64,000 nt of DNA, from assembly GCA_024643725.1 (NCBI GenBank), contig JAHEMJ010000013.1:77556-141555 (forward strand), given 5' to 3'. A model generated the notes under the pieces. It ran no database searches. It had not been told where the DNA came from and worked only from the letters and a program-made list of their open reading frames with translations. The stretch is from Crocinitomicaceae bacterium (GTDB taxonomy: Bacteria > Bacteroidota > Bacteroidia > Flavobacteriales_D > Crocinitomicaceae). Below are positions 52,658-62,835 of this stretch, in pieces. Positions within the stretch are counted from its first letter, which is position 1; every line of letters begins with the position of its first letter. Both the position numbers and the translations under genes were made by a program.

Positions 52658-54802
52658 ATGAATACACGTTTAAAAAGTACTTTTTTAGCCATCGCTTTGT
52701 TCGTTGGCTTTTTCGTTCGTGCGGACGAAGGAATGTGGTTTTTGATGTTCATTGAACGTCTGAATCACAGAGATATGGAGAAATTGGGATTGCAGTTGAC
52801 GACGGAAGAAATCTACAGCATCAACCATTCTTCGATTAAAGATGCCGTTGTTCAATTCAATGGTGGATGTACTGCTGAAATCATTTCCAAAGATGGATTG
52901 ATTTTAACAAATCACCACTGTGGTTACGATGCAATCGCTGAATTATCAACACCTGAAAAGGATTACTTAACCAATGGATTCTGGGCGGCAAATCGTCAAG
53001 AGGAAATGAAACCGAAATCTTTGTACGTGCGCTTTTTCGTACGCATGGATGATGTCAGTAAACGCATCCTTGGAAAAGTAACGGATCAAATGAGCGAAAC
53101 GGAACGCGAGAAAGTCATTAAAGACGAAATCGCATTGATCGAAAAAGAAAACAGCGAAGGTGGAAAATACACCGTAAGCGTGCGTTCATTCTTCCAAGGT
53201 AATGAGTATTACTACTTCGTTTACCAAGATTTTAAAGATGTTCGTTTGGTAGGTACGCCTCCAAATAGCATCGGTAAATTCGGTGGGGACACAGACAACT
53301 GGGAATGGCCTCGTCATACCGGTGACTTCTCTATGTTCCGCGTATACGCTGATGCAAACGGGAATCCAGCTGAGTATTCAACAGCAAACGTTCCATTGCA
53401 TCCAAAACACCATTTACCCGTGAACATCAAAGGAATTCAAGATGGTGATTTCGCCATGATTCTTGGATATCCCGGAAGAACCAATCGTTGGTTGCCTGCA
53501 GGTGGAATTGATCAAAACGTGAAATTTGCTTATCCTGCTTGGGTAGAAGCTTCTAAAACAAGCATGGATGCGATGAAAAAATACATGGACAAAGACGATA
53601 ATGTTCGTTTGAACTATGCATCGAAATATGCGCGCATTGCGAACTATTGGAAAAACCGTCAAGGTATGATCGATGCCTTAACAAAATTCCAAACGGCTGC
53701 TGCCAAAGCGAAAAACGAAGCGAAGTTCAATGCTTGGGCAAACAAACCAGCAAACGTTGCGAAATACGGAACAGTGGTGGAGACCATCAATAAGTTCTAT
53801 GCGGCTACGAATGAAAAAGCGCGTCACGACAACTACTTACAAATCGTTTTCCGTTTCTCTGATTACGCTGGAATCAGTCGTTCATTAGGTGGACAACTTC
53901 AAGCTTATGCGAAAGCAGATGCGGCGAAACGTGCAGAAATGAAAGCAGGATTAACAGCTGCAATCAACGAATTCTTTGAATTGACGTATGTTCCAGCTGA
54001 AATTGACATCCTAATCGACGGATTAAACTTGTATGCAAAAAAAGCAGGATACAAATTAGTACCATCCGTTGAGGACATGTACAAAGATGGTTCAGTTGCA
54101 AACGAAATCAACGCGGCTTTCGCGATGTCTATTTTAGCTTCGAAAGAACGTATGTTGGCTTTCTTAGAATTACCTAGTGAAGCGGCATTGACAAACGATC
54201 CATTGATGAAATTGTCTGCTGACATTACATCACACTTGATGTTCCGTTCAGAGGAATTGATTAAAATGACAGATGACTTTACGAAATCTTACCGTTTGTT
54301 GGTTGCTGGATTGCGTGAATCTGGAATGAGTACGATTCAGTATCCAGATGCGAATAGCACTTTGCGTTTGACATATGGTAACGTAAGTGCCTTGCCTGCG
54401 GACAAACGCAACGATGCGAAATACAACTACTACACCACCCTTCAAGGTGCGATCAACAAATACAAACCAAATGACGAAGAGTTTGACTTACCAAAACGTT
54501 TGATGGAATTGAACGACAAGAAAGATTTCGGTGAATACGCTGACAAAGCGGGATACATGCCGGTTTGTTTCTTGACAGACAATGACATTACTGGTGGAAA
54601 TTCAGGTTCTCCTGTATTGAACGGTAAAGGTGAATTGATTGGTTTGGCATTCGACGGAAACATCGAAGCGATGGCTGGAGATGTGATCTTCGATACCAAA
54701 TTACAAAAAACCATCAACGTGGATATCCGTTACGTATTGTTCATCATTGACAAATACGCTGGAGCGAAACACATTGTAGATGAAATGACGATTATTCGTT
54801 AA
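52658..54802 (+). CDS. S46 family dipeptidyl-peptidase (DPP7-like)
   Basis: A 714-residue exported serine peptidase. After a signal peptide (residues 1-22) the S46 chymotrypsin-like fold has the catalytic His in LILTNHHCGYDAI (about residue 86), Asp in the DNWEWPRHTGDF region (about 220) and Ser in ITGGNSGSPVLNGKGELIG (about 650). The residue in GLAFDGN is Gly, as in DPP7 (hydrophobic P1), rather than Arg as in DPP11. It trims dipeptides from peptides in the periplasm for amino acid supply. Confidence 0.93.
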   Translation: MNTRLKSTFLAIALFVGFFVRADEGMWFLMFIERLNHRDMEKLGLQLTTEEIYSINHSSIKDAVVQFNGGCTAEIISKDGLILTNHHCGYDAIAELSTPEKDYLTNGFWAANRQEEMKPKSLYVRFFVRMDDVSKRILGKVTDQMSETEREKVIKDEIALIEKENSEGGKYTVSVRSFFQGNEYYYFVYQDFKDVRLVGTPPNSIGKFGGDTDNWEWPRHTGDFSMFRVYADANGNPAEYSTANVPLHPKHHLPVNIKGIQDGDFAMILGYPGRTNRWLPAGGIDQNVKFAYPAWVEASKTSMDAMKKYMDKDDNVRLNYASKYARIANYWKNRQGMIDALTKFQTAAAKAKNEAKFNAWANKPANVAKYGTVVETINKFYAATNEKARHDNYLQIVFRFSDYAGISRSLGGQLQAYAKADAAKRAEMKAGLTAAINEFFELTYVPAEIDILIDGLNLYAKKAGYKLVPSVEDMYKDGSVANEINAAFAMSILASKERMLAFLELPSEAALTNDPLMKLSADITSHLMFRSEELIKMTDDFTKSYRLLVAGLRESGMSTIQYPDANSTLRLTYGNVSALPADKRNDAKYNYYTTLQGAINKYKPNDEEFDLPKRLMELNDKKDFGEYADKAGYMPVCFLTDNDITGGNSGSPVLNGKGELIGLAFDGNIEAMAGDVIFDTKLQKTINVDIRYVLFIIDKYAGAKHIVDEMTIIR

Positions 54803-54828
54803 TTCAGTATCTAAAAATCATAAATGGA

Positions 54829-54861
54829 AAGCCTCTGACAATTTGATCAGGGGCTTTTTTT
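54829..54861 (+). terminator. Terminator of the S46 peptidase gene
   Basis: AAGCCTCTGA-CAATTTGA-TCAGGGGCTT (one G-T), followed by seven T with the run partly overlapping the stem. The convergent aroB stops at 54865. Confidence 0.8.
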
Positions 54862-54864
54862 ATG

Positions 54865-55950
54865 TTAATTGATTTGCGCACTATGAAGTAAAGTCAGGTG
54901 AAACAAGGACTCCCCTATTTCCTCTTCATTCAAGGCTTGATCGTACACACAGGTTCCAATGCCTTCCAATAAACAAGAGCGAATTTCACCGGCGACATTC
55001 TTTTTATCTTGATACATCAATGAAATGACGACGGAGACATCATCCGCATTCAGCGTAATCATTGGAAAAGATCGAATAATGGTTCCTTCGATGTCCTTGT
55101 ACACTTCCTTGCTCAACATGCCGCGTTTCATGGAAAGATACGATTCGGCAATCATCCCCAATGCTACTGCATGTCCGTGAGAAATCGGTGTCGACTGTAG
55201 GAAATAGGATTCCAACGCATGTCCGATGGTATGTCCAAAATTCAATTTCTTGCGCAAACCACCTTCCAAGGGATCCTGCTCAATGATGTTGGTTTTCACC
55301 CGAATGGACTTGACCACCACATCTTCTTGAATCAACTCCTCCTCACTTTGAATGTGTCGAATTTGCTCCCATAACTCTGAATCACCGATGAGCGCATGTT
55401 TTAACATTTCCGCATAGCCATTGAAAATCTCCTCTGCTGGCAGGGTGGATAAAAATCCAGTGTCGATGAACACGCGATTGGGTTGGGTAATGGTTCCCAG
55501 TTGATTTTTATACCCATTTAAGTCGATTCCGTTTTTCCCGCCAATGGCTGCATCCACCATTCCTAACAGCGATGTCGGCACATGAATGAAGGACAAGCCA
55601 CGTTTGTAAATGGAAGCAATGAATCCACCCATATCCGTCACAACGCCACCTCCAAGGTTAATCACGAGGTCCTTGCGTCCGACACCATATTCCGTAAAGG
55701 CTTGCCAAACTTGAAAACAGACTTCCATCACTTTATTTTCTTCCCCACACGGAAGGAGCATTATTTCAGCGCGTTCCAACTCTGGAAAACTGGTAATGAG
55801 GTATTCGAGGCAATAATCGTGGGTGTTTTCATCCACAAGAATGAGAATCTGTTGATTTTCAAACGCTTTCAAGAAATCTTGGAATCCACCGTTTAAGATC
55901 GACCCGATTTCCAACTGACAATATTTCCCTTCGATTTTCATGCTTTTCAT
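54865..55950 (-). CDS. aroB: 3-dehydroquinate synthase
   Basis: A 361-residue AroB. The NAD-binding region has LPCGEENKVMEVCFQVWQAFTEYGVGRKDLVINLGGGVVTDMGGFIAS, then the FIHVPTSLLGMVDAAIGGKNGID motif and the zinc ligands in NGYAEMLKHALIGD, NFGHTIGHALES and SHGHAVALGM. It makes 3-dehydroquinate in the shikimate pathway. Methionines at residues 1 and 4 are both possible starts. Confidence 0.95.
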   Translation of the reverse strand: MKSMKIEGKYCQLEIGSILNGGFQDFLKAFENQQILILVDENTHDYCLEYLITSFPELERAEIMLLPCGEENKVMEVCFQVWQAFTEYGVGRKDLVINLGGGVVTDMGGFIASIYKRGLSFIHVPTSLLGMVDAAIGGKNGIDLNGYKNQLGTITQPNRVFIDTGFLSTLPAEEIFNGYAEMLKHALIGDSELWEQIRHIQSEEELIQEDVVVKSIRVKTNIIEQDPLEGGLRKKLNFGHTIGHALESYFLQSTPISHGHAVALGMIAESYLSMKRGMLSKEVYKDIEGTIIRSFPMITLNADDVSVVISLMYQDKKNVAGEIRSCLLEGIGTCVYDQALNEEEIGESLFHLTLLHSAQIN

Positions 55951-56001
55951 TCGTGGGATAAAATTAAACTTTCGAGATGACTTCTATTCTAAAAAACGAT
56001 G

Positions 56002-56009
56002 TAAATTTG
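56002..56009 (+). promoter_or_regulatory. Promoter -7 box (TAaaTTTG) 4 nt before the proline dehydrogenase ATG
   Basis: TAAATTTG-GAAT-ATG predicts a leaderless mRNA. No TTG at 19 bp. Confidence 0.5.
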
Positions 56010-56013
56010 GAAT

Positions 56014-57183
56014 ATGATATCATTTGACAACACGGAAGTTGCGTTCTCAAGCAAATCTAATCGCGACTTAAAAAGAGCTTATTGGCTATTTCGCATCATT
56101 GCTTCCCCTTCCATCGTGAAATTTGGAAAAGGAGCCACAAATATGGCTTTAAAATTACACCTTCCTATTTCTGCACCAATCAAAGCAACGATTTTTCGTC
56201 AATTCTGTGGTGGAGAAACGATTTCAGAATGTGATCGAACGATTGCGGATTTGGGAAAATTTGGCATCGGCACCATTTTGGACTATTCCGTGGAAGGAAA
56301 AACGAGTGACGAGGACTTTGATCAAACCGTTGATGTCATTATTCAAACAATTCATCGAGCGGCGAATGACCCACACATTCCTTTTGCCGTATTCAAAGTA
56401 ACAGGAATTGGGCGACACGATTTAATCGAAAAAGCTTCAACCAAAGGATATACACCAACGAGCCAAGAACAAGGAGAAATTGACGTGATCATTTCGCGCA
56501 TTGACCGCATTTGTCAAGCAGCACATGAGGCCGATACATCGGTATTCATTGACGCGGAAGAATCGTGGATTCAAGATGCAATTGACCAGTGGACTTTCGA
56601 CATGATGTTGAAATACAACAAGGAAAAGTGCATTGTCTTCAATACCTTACAAATGTACCGTCACGATCGTTTGGCTTTCTTACAGGACTGTCTAGCGTTA
56701 GCGAAAGAACATCAGGTAAAATACGGCATCAAATTGGTCCGTGGTGCGTACATGGAAAAAGAACGTGCTCGCGCCGCCGAAAAAGGATATCCATCGCCGA
56801 TTCAAGCAACAAAAGCCGATACGGACAAGGATTACAATGCAGGATTAAAAATTATATTGGAAAATCGGGATGTTTTCTCTTTGTGCGCAGGGACACACAA
56901 CGAAGATAGTTCCGCATTATTGATGCAGTTAATGAAGGAAGCGAACATCGATCCTCAAAGTGAGCAATTCTATTTTGCGCAGCTGTTGGGAATGAGTGAT
57001 CATATTTCATACAATGTGGCGCATGAGCGCTACCATGTCGCTAAATACGTTCCCTTTGGTCCAGTGAAAGAAGTCCTTCCTTATTTATTGAGACGCGCAG
57101 ATGAAAATACATCCGTTGCTGGACAAACCGGTCGTGAATTGTCCTTGATCATAAAAGAACTAGACCGACGCGCTAAAAAATAG
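56014..57183 (+). CDS. Proline dehydrogenase family protein
   Basis: A 389-residue FAD-dependent proline dehydrogenase of the monofunctional, eukaryote-like type. The TIM-barrel signs are FAVFKVTGIGRHDLIEKAS, SVFIDAEESWIQDAI, VKYGIKLVRGAYMEKERARA and FAQLLGMSDHISYNVA, ending KYVPFGPVKEVLPYLLRRADENTS. It oxidises proline to pyrroline-5-carboxylate, feeding glutamate synthesis and the respiratory chain. It is divergent from aroB. Confidence 0.94.
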   Translation: MISFDNTEVAFSSKSNRDLKRAYWLFRIIASPSIVKFGKGATNMALKLHLPISAPIKATIFRQFCGGETISECDRTIADLGKFGIGTILDYSVEGKTSDEDFDQTVDVIIQTIHRAANDPHIPFAVFKVTGIGRHDLIEKASTKGYTPTSQEQGEIDVIISRIDRICQAAHEADTSVFIDAEESWIQDAIDQWTFDMMLKYNKEKCIVFNTLQMYRHDRLAFLQDCLALAKEHQVKYGIKLVRGAYMEKERARAAEKGYPSPIQATKADTDKDYNAGLKIILENRDVFSLCAGTHNEDSSALLMQLMKEANIDPQSEQFYFAQLLGMSDHISYNVAHERYHVAKYVPFGPVKEVLPYLLRRADENTSVAGQTGRELSLIIKELDRRAKK

Positions 57184-57186
57184 TCC

Positions 57187-58674
57187 TTATTGTTTGATGA
57201 ACTTGAAGGAATGCTGTCCGATGTTCAGGAAGTATACCCCTTGATTCCAAGTGGCTGTTTCAATCGTGAAATTCGATTGGATTTTTCCTGTCAACAAGCA
57301 TTTCCCCATGAGGTCACATACTGTGTAAGCTCCACTCACTTGTTCGCTCAAGCTAACATGCAATTCATTCGAAGTTGGATTCGGGTACATCGTTAACTCA
57401 ACCATTGTTTGATTCAATTCGATGGTCTCCACGAGTTGGTTTAAGGTGAAAACGGTATCCGTTGTAACCGGCATCATCAATTGTGTATTTTTCTTTAACA
57501 CAAACACATTCGCACCACCATTTACCGCATTCTGACCATCCACGATCATCGTGTTAAATCCAACCGCAATATATCCTCCATCGTGCGTTGGAAACATTTG
57601 GTTGCATTGATCTAATCCAGTATTAATGATGGAGGATGAAGAACCCATCCAATATCCAAATGTGGCATCGTAAAAACCAAAGTTCAAATCTTTAGAAAAT
57701 GCGGCAAATGAAAAATTCGTGTATTGACAAACCGAAGAAATGATGTACGTTGGATTTGGAAGAAATACAATCTGTGTTAATTTTCGATCCGTAGGATAGA
57801 TATCCATCGGATTATCTCCCTCTGTGTATTCACTTTGCACAACGCCATTCTCATCAATAACTCGCATATAATTATCATGATTGAAGGGTTCTTTTTCTAG
57901 GTTCCCGGTGATGTAAAATTTGTTTTCACCTGGTTCGATATCTTCCAAGTGATATTTACCTGGTAAATTTCCAACCATGATCTGTGATAAAATGGTCCCT
58001 TGATCATTAAACGTGATCAGTGAGCCTTTCACCATATTGGAGTCTGGCACAAAAACATCCGCCACCATGATATACAATGAATCTTGATAGCGCGTTATCG
58101 CATTGGCTTGATCTTCTCCAATGGTCCCGAAAGATTTTGTCCAAAGTGTGTCCCCGTTTTTATCGATTCGCATTAAAAGAATGTCTGAATTGGCTCCCAT
58201 CAGCGCTTGACGCTGTCCAATCAACACGAATCCAGTATCTTTTGTCATGACCGCATCATTGATGCGCTCCCATGCAGCTGTTGGATATGTTTTCAACCAT
58301 TCCTGATTTCCGTTTTCATCTGTTTTAATCAGCATGGCATCGAAATTCCCAAGACTACTAGAATTGGACATCCCAGCGAGGTAAAATCCGCTTCCTGGAC
58401 GATGCATCACTTTAACAGCCTCTTCGGACTCTGCTCCACCATATGCTTGACTCCAAACATAATTTCCAAGCGAGTCGATTTTCATCAAAAAAGCTTGACT
58501 ATTTCCACCCCAACTTCCTGAGCTCCCTGTAACATAATACGATGTATCGGGCAATTCAATGATATCTTCTCCTTTATCGAATCCATTTCCTGAATACAAT
58601 TTATAGAAGGACTGTTGTGTCCATGCGCTTGAACAAAGCAAGCATAAACTAAAGAACGTGATTAAAATGCGCAT
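57187..58674 (-). CDS. T9SS-exported beta-propeller-like protein
   Basis: A 495-residue secreted protein. Signal peptide ends AWTQ (about residue 19). A series of about six similar segments (e.g. VWSQAYGGAESEEAVKVMHRPGSGFYLAG, EWLKTYPTAAWERINDAVMTKDTGFVLIG, LWTKSFGTIGEDQANAI) suggests a beta-propeller. The last 75 residues are a type IX C-terminal sorting domain (TMYPNPTSNELHVSL and GVYFLNIGQHSF). Its start overlaps the preceding gene's stop by 13 bases. Confidence 0.85.
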   Translation of the reverse strand: MRILITFFSLCLLCSSAWTQQSFYKLYSGNGFDKGEDIIELPDTSYYVTGSSGSWGGNSQAFLMKIDSLGNYVWSQAYGGAESEEAVKVMHRPGSGFYLAGMSNSSSLGNFDAMLIKTDENGNQEWLKTYPTAAWERINDAVMTKDTGFVLIGQRQALMGANSDILLMRIDKNGDTLWTKSFGTIGEDQANAITRYQDSLYIMVADVFVPDSNMVKGSLITFNDQGTILSQIMVGNLPGKYHLEDIEPGENKFYITGNLEKEPFNHDNYMRVIDENGVVQSEYTEGDNPMDIYPTDRKLTQIVFLPNPTYIISSVCQYTNFSFAAFSKDLNFGFYDATFGYWMGSSSSIINTGLDQCNQMFPTHDGGYIAVGFNTMIVDGQNAVNGGANVFVLKKNTQLMMPVTTDTVFTLNQLVETIELNQTMVELTMYPNPTSNELHVSLSEQVSGAYTVCDLMGKCLLTGKIQSNFTIETATWNQGVYFLNIGQHSFKFIKQ

Positions 58675-59879
58675 TTTACTTGAAGTATGATGGATTCACC
58701 TGTTTTATTCAATAAATTTTCACTTGCCACGCCAATGTTCCAATTGGAAAATTGAAAACTGGAGTACATGCCCCATTTTAGGCGGGAGAATCCACCGTAG
58801 GAAGCGCTCACACCTGTTGACCAATGTTTGGTGACTCTTCCATGGACACCGGCGAAGAAATATGGTACATAATTTTTGGAGATGAACATGCGTGCGCCAT
58901 AAAAACTTTGAATGCGTTGTTTCGCTTGTAAGTCCACCATCTTGGAGAATTGAATAAATCCAGGGACGATGAGTGTTGATTTTTGCGTCGATTTGGAAAT
59001 CCCTAACGTGTCCATCAATTTCCCTGTGCTAAACAAATTCTGCTGAATCAACTGATCGATTTGAAATCCCGTGTAATGAAAAGATGAATCGGCTTGGTAA
59101 CGCGTCATTGCTGTTGTCGGAAAAATCATCCCAATGTTCTTTGCTAGAAACTGAAACGTCATCGCGTGTTCATTTTCCACCGTTTTAAATCGATAATCGA
59201 TGTCAAACGAGAATCCAAGTCCCTTGGAGAATCCACCTTTACTGTAGGAAAAAGCACCATTGTAATTCATTAAAATAGAATCATTCGAGGCATTTTGGTA
59301 AATGGTTCCGGATTGTAAGCTTCCAGAGGCTAATTGATTCAAGGAAAGTACATTCAAGGTGATGGAATTATTGTTGGAGCGATTGAATAATCCAAATCCA
59401 ATTTTCGAATATCCAATCGACTGAAAGCGCGTACCAGAAAAGTCCGCTGTATCGCCTAAAAAAAGACTGTTTCCTTCGAAGGCGTAACGAAAGGCATCTC
59501 TTGAAAATAACATCGATGAAAACTGATGATATCCACCATGAATGAGGTATCCACAATTCGCAAAAGGACTCGTTTGATTTTTAGTGATGTTCTTTTTCGA
59601 ACGAAATTCCAACTCAGTGTTCATGTCCAATCCAAACTGGTTGATATCTTGCAAGCGGACAATGCTCTTATTTTTCATGTCCTGATCAATGAATCCACCG
59701 TAAAAAAACGATTGAACGATGTTTTTACCGATTGAATTCGAGGAATAATCTCCGTTGGAAGTCCAAGTGAGTGTTGCTTTCCCATACGTACTTGAATCCT
59801 CCACTACTGGTAACATGTGTTGCGCAAAGCTCTTCGCTCCGAGGACCAACATTACAAAACAAATCAGGAACTTTCTCAT
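58662..59879 (-). CDS. DUF5723-like outer-membrane protein
   Basis: A 405-residue protein with a signal peptide (ends SFAQ) and a run of beta-strands, ending in GESIILQVKCAF, an outer-membrane barrel-like terminal strand. It resembles the DUF5723 family, which often sits in T9SS-linked operons. Function unknown. Both ends overlap neighbours (four and 13 bases), so the three genes 57187-61459 form one unit. Confidence 0.7.
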   Translation of the reverse strand: MRKFLICFVMLVLGAKSFAQHMLPVVEDSSTYGKATLTWTSNGDYSSNSIGKNIVQSFFYGGFIDQDMKNKSIVRLQDINQFGLDMNTELEFRSKKNITKNQTSPFANCGYLIHGGYHQFSSMLFSRDAFRYAFEGNSLFLGDTADFSGTRFQSIGYSKIGFGLFNRSNNNSITLNVLSLNQLASGSLQSGTIYQNASNDSILMNYNGAFSYSKGGFSKGLGFSFDIDYRFKTVENEHAMTFQFLAKNIGMIFPTTAMTRYQADSSFHYTGFQIDQLIQQNLFSTGKLMDTLGISKSTQKSTLIVPGFIQFSKMVDLQAKQRIQSFYGARMFISKNYVPYFFAGVHGRVTKHWSTGVSASYGGFSRLKWGMYSSFQFSNWNIGVASENLLNKTGESIILQVKCAF

Positions 59880-61459
59880 AAGACCATGGACGTTTTTAAT
59901 TTCATACGCAATTTAAAGGAAAGGAATGCTTTCGCTTGTACTTGCTTGGGTTCACTCACGCCAGTTGATGGATTTGGTGAATCAAAACGCGCCTCTACGA
60001 TGATTTTTTTCAAGGTTGGTAAATCCGCAACGATATCCTCATCAACTACAAACTCAATGTGTGACTGCTGTTTTTTCAAGCCATCGATTGGATCGATCAC
60101 CGCCATTTCACAGGATGAAATCTGACTATTTCCGATAATGCTATGCAGAATGTGTCCGTCTTCTGTCATGAAATACAAAACTGGATCACAGCTAAACGGA
60201 AAAGCATTGACAACATCCAACGTAATCACACCTGATTCCACATGCGTTTTAGACGAATTTTGAGTCAAATGGAGGTCAAATGTATCTCGTAATGTGAGTC
60301 CATTCAATCCCAATTTCAAAGGCAACTGCGCACTTGCTTTGATTTTAATGCGGCTATTCGGAAAGGCTTCATCATTGCCCGCCGAAGTATTTCCCCAAGG
60401 ATTCAATTGAATTTCATAGGCAGCTTCATTGGTTGCACCAAGGTTTTCTAGGAAAGGAACCAAATTTGAATTGGTGCCATCAAAGGCCAATTGTTGGGCG
60501 TTCGACTGTAACGATGACCATGCGCCAACAGCCGGAGAAATGTAAAAACTTGGACCAATTTCAGGTGATACCAAGGACACCGTGTTTCCTTGGTCATTTG
60601 TGTTGTTCAAATAGTGAATTTGTCCACGAACGGGAACTTTAATGCCATTTTCAATGGTCAATTGCAGGGCCGTTTCAGGTAAGTTCAAGGTTCCTTCTGA
60701 AATTTTATTCATGAAATCGATGTGAAATTCGGCCGTATCGCTGAATGTCTTGGAACCAAAATATCCTTTGGCATAATCCACTTTCACATCTTCTAGACTC
60801 GCTTGAAATTTAAAATCATACGCCGAACTAATCGATACCGCAGAACCATTTGGATCGGTGGTCAAACTCAATTTTGTTTGTAAAATATTGTAATCCAACC
60901 CACTTACACCACGCAAATCAATTTGATAATTACTCAAATCAAGAATTTCTTCCTGCATCGTTGGACTCGCCACTGTGCCAGCGTCGACACTATAATTCTG
61001 TTCAAACATGGCACCATTTTGCGTCACACCCGGCATTTGAACTTTAAATAGCACTTTTGTCCCGAGTGGATTATATACCCGAACTTTTACTCTTCCTTGA
61101 AAAACACGGATGTTTTTCAATTGAACATCATCCAAATCAAAGGAGTGCTCTTCCACGGTATTGACAAATGTGGTTCCCGGGGGAATATTGCTCAAGGTAA
61201 TGATGGGTGAATAAATTTGAACAACGGAGGTATCTGGAATTTTAATTAAATCCGACAATCCAATGTCCAATAAGGTACGCGTCAAATCAACTTCCATTTC
61301 GCCATTCACTGTTTCTGAAAGCGTGGAATCATTGACCCAATTTTTCAGCGACAAAGTGTCGTGAATCAAAGGAGCTTCCAAATCCACATTCCAAGAGGTA
61401 TCCTCCTTCTTGCAGGAATAGATGCCAATTAATACACAAAATAGAAGTAGTTTTTTCAT
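59876..61459 (-). CDS. Large lipoprotein, beta-rich, 527 aa
   Basis: No family recognised. The start MKKLLLFCVLIGIYSCKKED has a lipobox, so a lipoprotein. The body appears to be several Ig-like or jelly-roll beta domains, without obvious repeats. It is first in the three-gene unit with the DUF5723-like and T9SS cargo genes. The frame extends five residues further, but the ATG at 61459 begins the signal sequence. Confidence 0.7.
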   Translation of the reverse strand: MKKLLLFCVLIGIYSCKKEDTSWNVDLEAPLIHDTLSLKNWVNDSTLSETVNGEMEVDLTRTLLDIGLSDLIKIPDTSVVQIYSPIITLSNIPPGTTFVNTVEEHSFDLDDVQLKNIRVFQGRVKVRVYNPLGTKVLFKVQMPGVTQNGAMFEQNYSVDAGTVASPTMQEEILDLSNYQIDLRGVSGLDYNILQTKLSLTTDPNGSAVSISSAYDFKFQASLEDVKVDYAKGYFGSKTFSDTAEFHIDFMNKISEGTLNLPETALQLTIENGIKVPVRGQIHYLNNTNDQGNTVSLVSPEIGPSFYISPAVGAWSSLQSNAQQLAFDGTNSNLVPFLENLGATNEAAYEIQLNPWGNTSAGNDEAFPNSRIKIKASAQLPLKLGLNGLTLRDTFDLHLTQNSSKTHVESGVITLDVVNAFPFSCDPVLYFMTEDGHILHSIIGNSQISSCEMAVIDPIDGLKKQQSHIEFVVDEDIVADLPTLKKIIVEARFDSPNPSTGVSEPKQVQAKAFLSFKLRMKLKTSMVL

Positions 61460-61460
61460 G

Positions 61461-62669
61461 TTATACTCGTTCAATTACCGCCGCGTATCCTTGTCCAACT
61501 CCAATACACATCGTCACCAACGCATAACGTTTGTTTGTTGCTTTTAATTGTCTTGCCGCCGTCAAAAGTAATCGCGCGCCAGACATTCCAAGTGGATGTC
61601 CAAGTGAAATGGCACCACCCATTGGATTAATGCGAGGATCGCGGTCATCTAGTCCCAGGCTACGTGTACACGCCAAAACTTGTGCAGCGAAGGCCTCGTT
61701 GATTTCGATGATGTCCATTTGATCCAAAGTTAATCCAGCTCGACTTAATGCTTTTTGCGACGCTTCAACTGGACCAATTCCCATGATGCGTGGCTCTACT
61801 CCTGCTACTGCTGCAGAAACCATACGTGCCATTGGTGTTAATCCATGGTTTTTCAATCCTTCTTCGCTCGCCATCAACAATGCTGCTGCACCATCGTTTA
61901 ATCCAGAGGCATTTCCTGCTGTCACTGTTCCGTCCTTTTTAAATGCAGGACGAAGTCCGGCTAAACTCTCGATGCTTGTTGTCGGACGTGCAAATTCATC
62001 TTTGGAGAAAACCAAAGGCTCTCCTTTTCGTTGCGGAATGGAAACCGGAACGATTTCTCCCTCAAAATATCCTTGTGCCGTTGCTTTCGCTGTTTTCTCT
62101 TGCGACCAACATGCGAATGCATCTTGATCTTCACGGCTAATTTGAAATTTCTCTGCTAAATTTTCAGCGGTCATCCCCATGGAATCCACACCGTATATCG
62201 CCTCCATCTTTGGATTGATAAAACGCCATCCAAAGGAAGAATCGAACATTTGCGCATCACGTCCAAAAGCACTACTTGTTTTTGAAATCACCCAAGGTCC
62301 ACGTGTCATGTGTTCGACACCACCTGCAATGTACAAATCCCCTGCTCCATCTCTCATCGCTCGTCCAGCATTTACCGCCGCCGCTAATCCAGATGCACAA
62401 AGTCGATTCACGGTCTCACCCGCCACTTCTTGTGGAAGTCCAGCCAACAATGCTGCCATTCTCGCCACATTTCGATTGTCCTCACCTGCCTGATTGGCAC
62501 AACCAAGGATCACATCCTCAATTTTCGTTTGATCCAAGTTTGGATGTCTTTCCACCAAGGCTTTCAATACGATCGCTGCTAAATCGTCAGCACGAACGGG
62601 GGACAAACTTCCTCCAAAACTTCCAATTGGGGTGCGGACACCGTCCACCAAATACACTTCTTTTGACAT
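61461..62669 (-). CDS. Thiolase (acetyl-CoA C-acyltransferase)
   Basis: A 402-residue thiolase. Catalytic Cys in [20 protein letters not shown] (about residue 90), [29 protein letters not shown] (His near 358) and the second Cys in [12 protein letters not shown]. It could act in beta-oxidation (FadA/PcaF-like) or acetoacetyl-CoA formation. The frame extends 40 residues upstream, but the ATG at 62669 begins the family N-terminus and lies behind a TACCTTTG box. Confidence 0.95.
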   Translation of the reverse strand: MSKEVYLVDGVRTPIGSFGGSLSPVRADDLAAIVLKALVERHPNLDQTKIEDVILGCANQAGEDNRNVARMAALLAGLPQEVAGETVNRLCASGLAAAVNAGRAMRDGAGDLYIAGGVEHMTRGPWVISKTSSAFGRDAQMFDSSFGWRFINPKMEAIYGVDSMGMTAENLAEKFQISREDQDAFACWSQEKTAKATAQGYFEGEIVPVSIPQRKGEPLVFSKDEFARPTTSIESLAGLRPAFKKDGTVTAGNASGLNDGAAALLMASEEGLKNHGLTPMARMVSAAVAGVEPRIMGIGPVEASQKALSRAGLTLDQMDIIEINEAFAAQVLACTRSLGLDDRDPRINPMGGAISLGHPLGMSGARLLLTAARQLKATNKRYALVTMCIGVGQGYAAVIERV

Positions 62670-62686
62670 GAATTTTAATCTTTTAT

Positions 62687-62694
62687 CAAAGGTA
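62687..62694 (-). promoter_or_regulatory. Promoter -7 box (TAccTTTG) of the thiolase gene
   Basis: TACCTTTG on the minus strand, 17 bases before the ATG at 62669; it excludes the longer frame. Confidence 0.5.
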
Positions 62695-62835
62695 ATTGAA
62701 AAAGCAGAAAGTTGAACACGAGAAAAGGAATTGTTTCGTTCCTGATAGCGCTTCCGTTTAAAGCGGAAAAAATACATGGATTCAGTCACAGAAAAGCGAA
62801 TTATTCCTAAGTTCGTAGCATCAACACTAACAACA

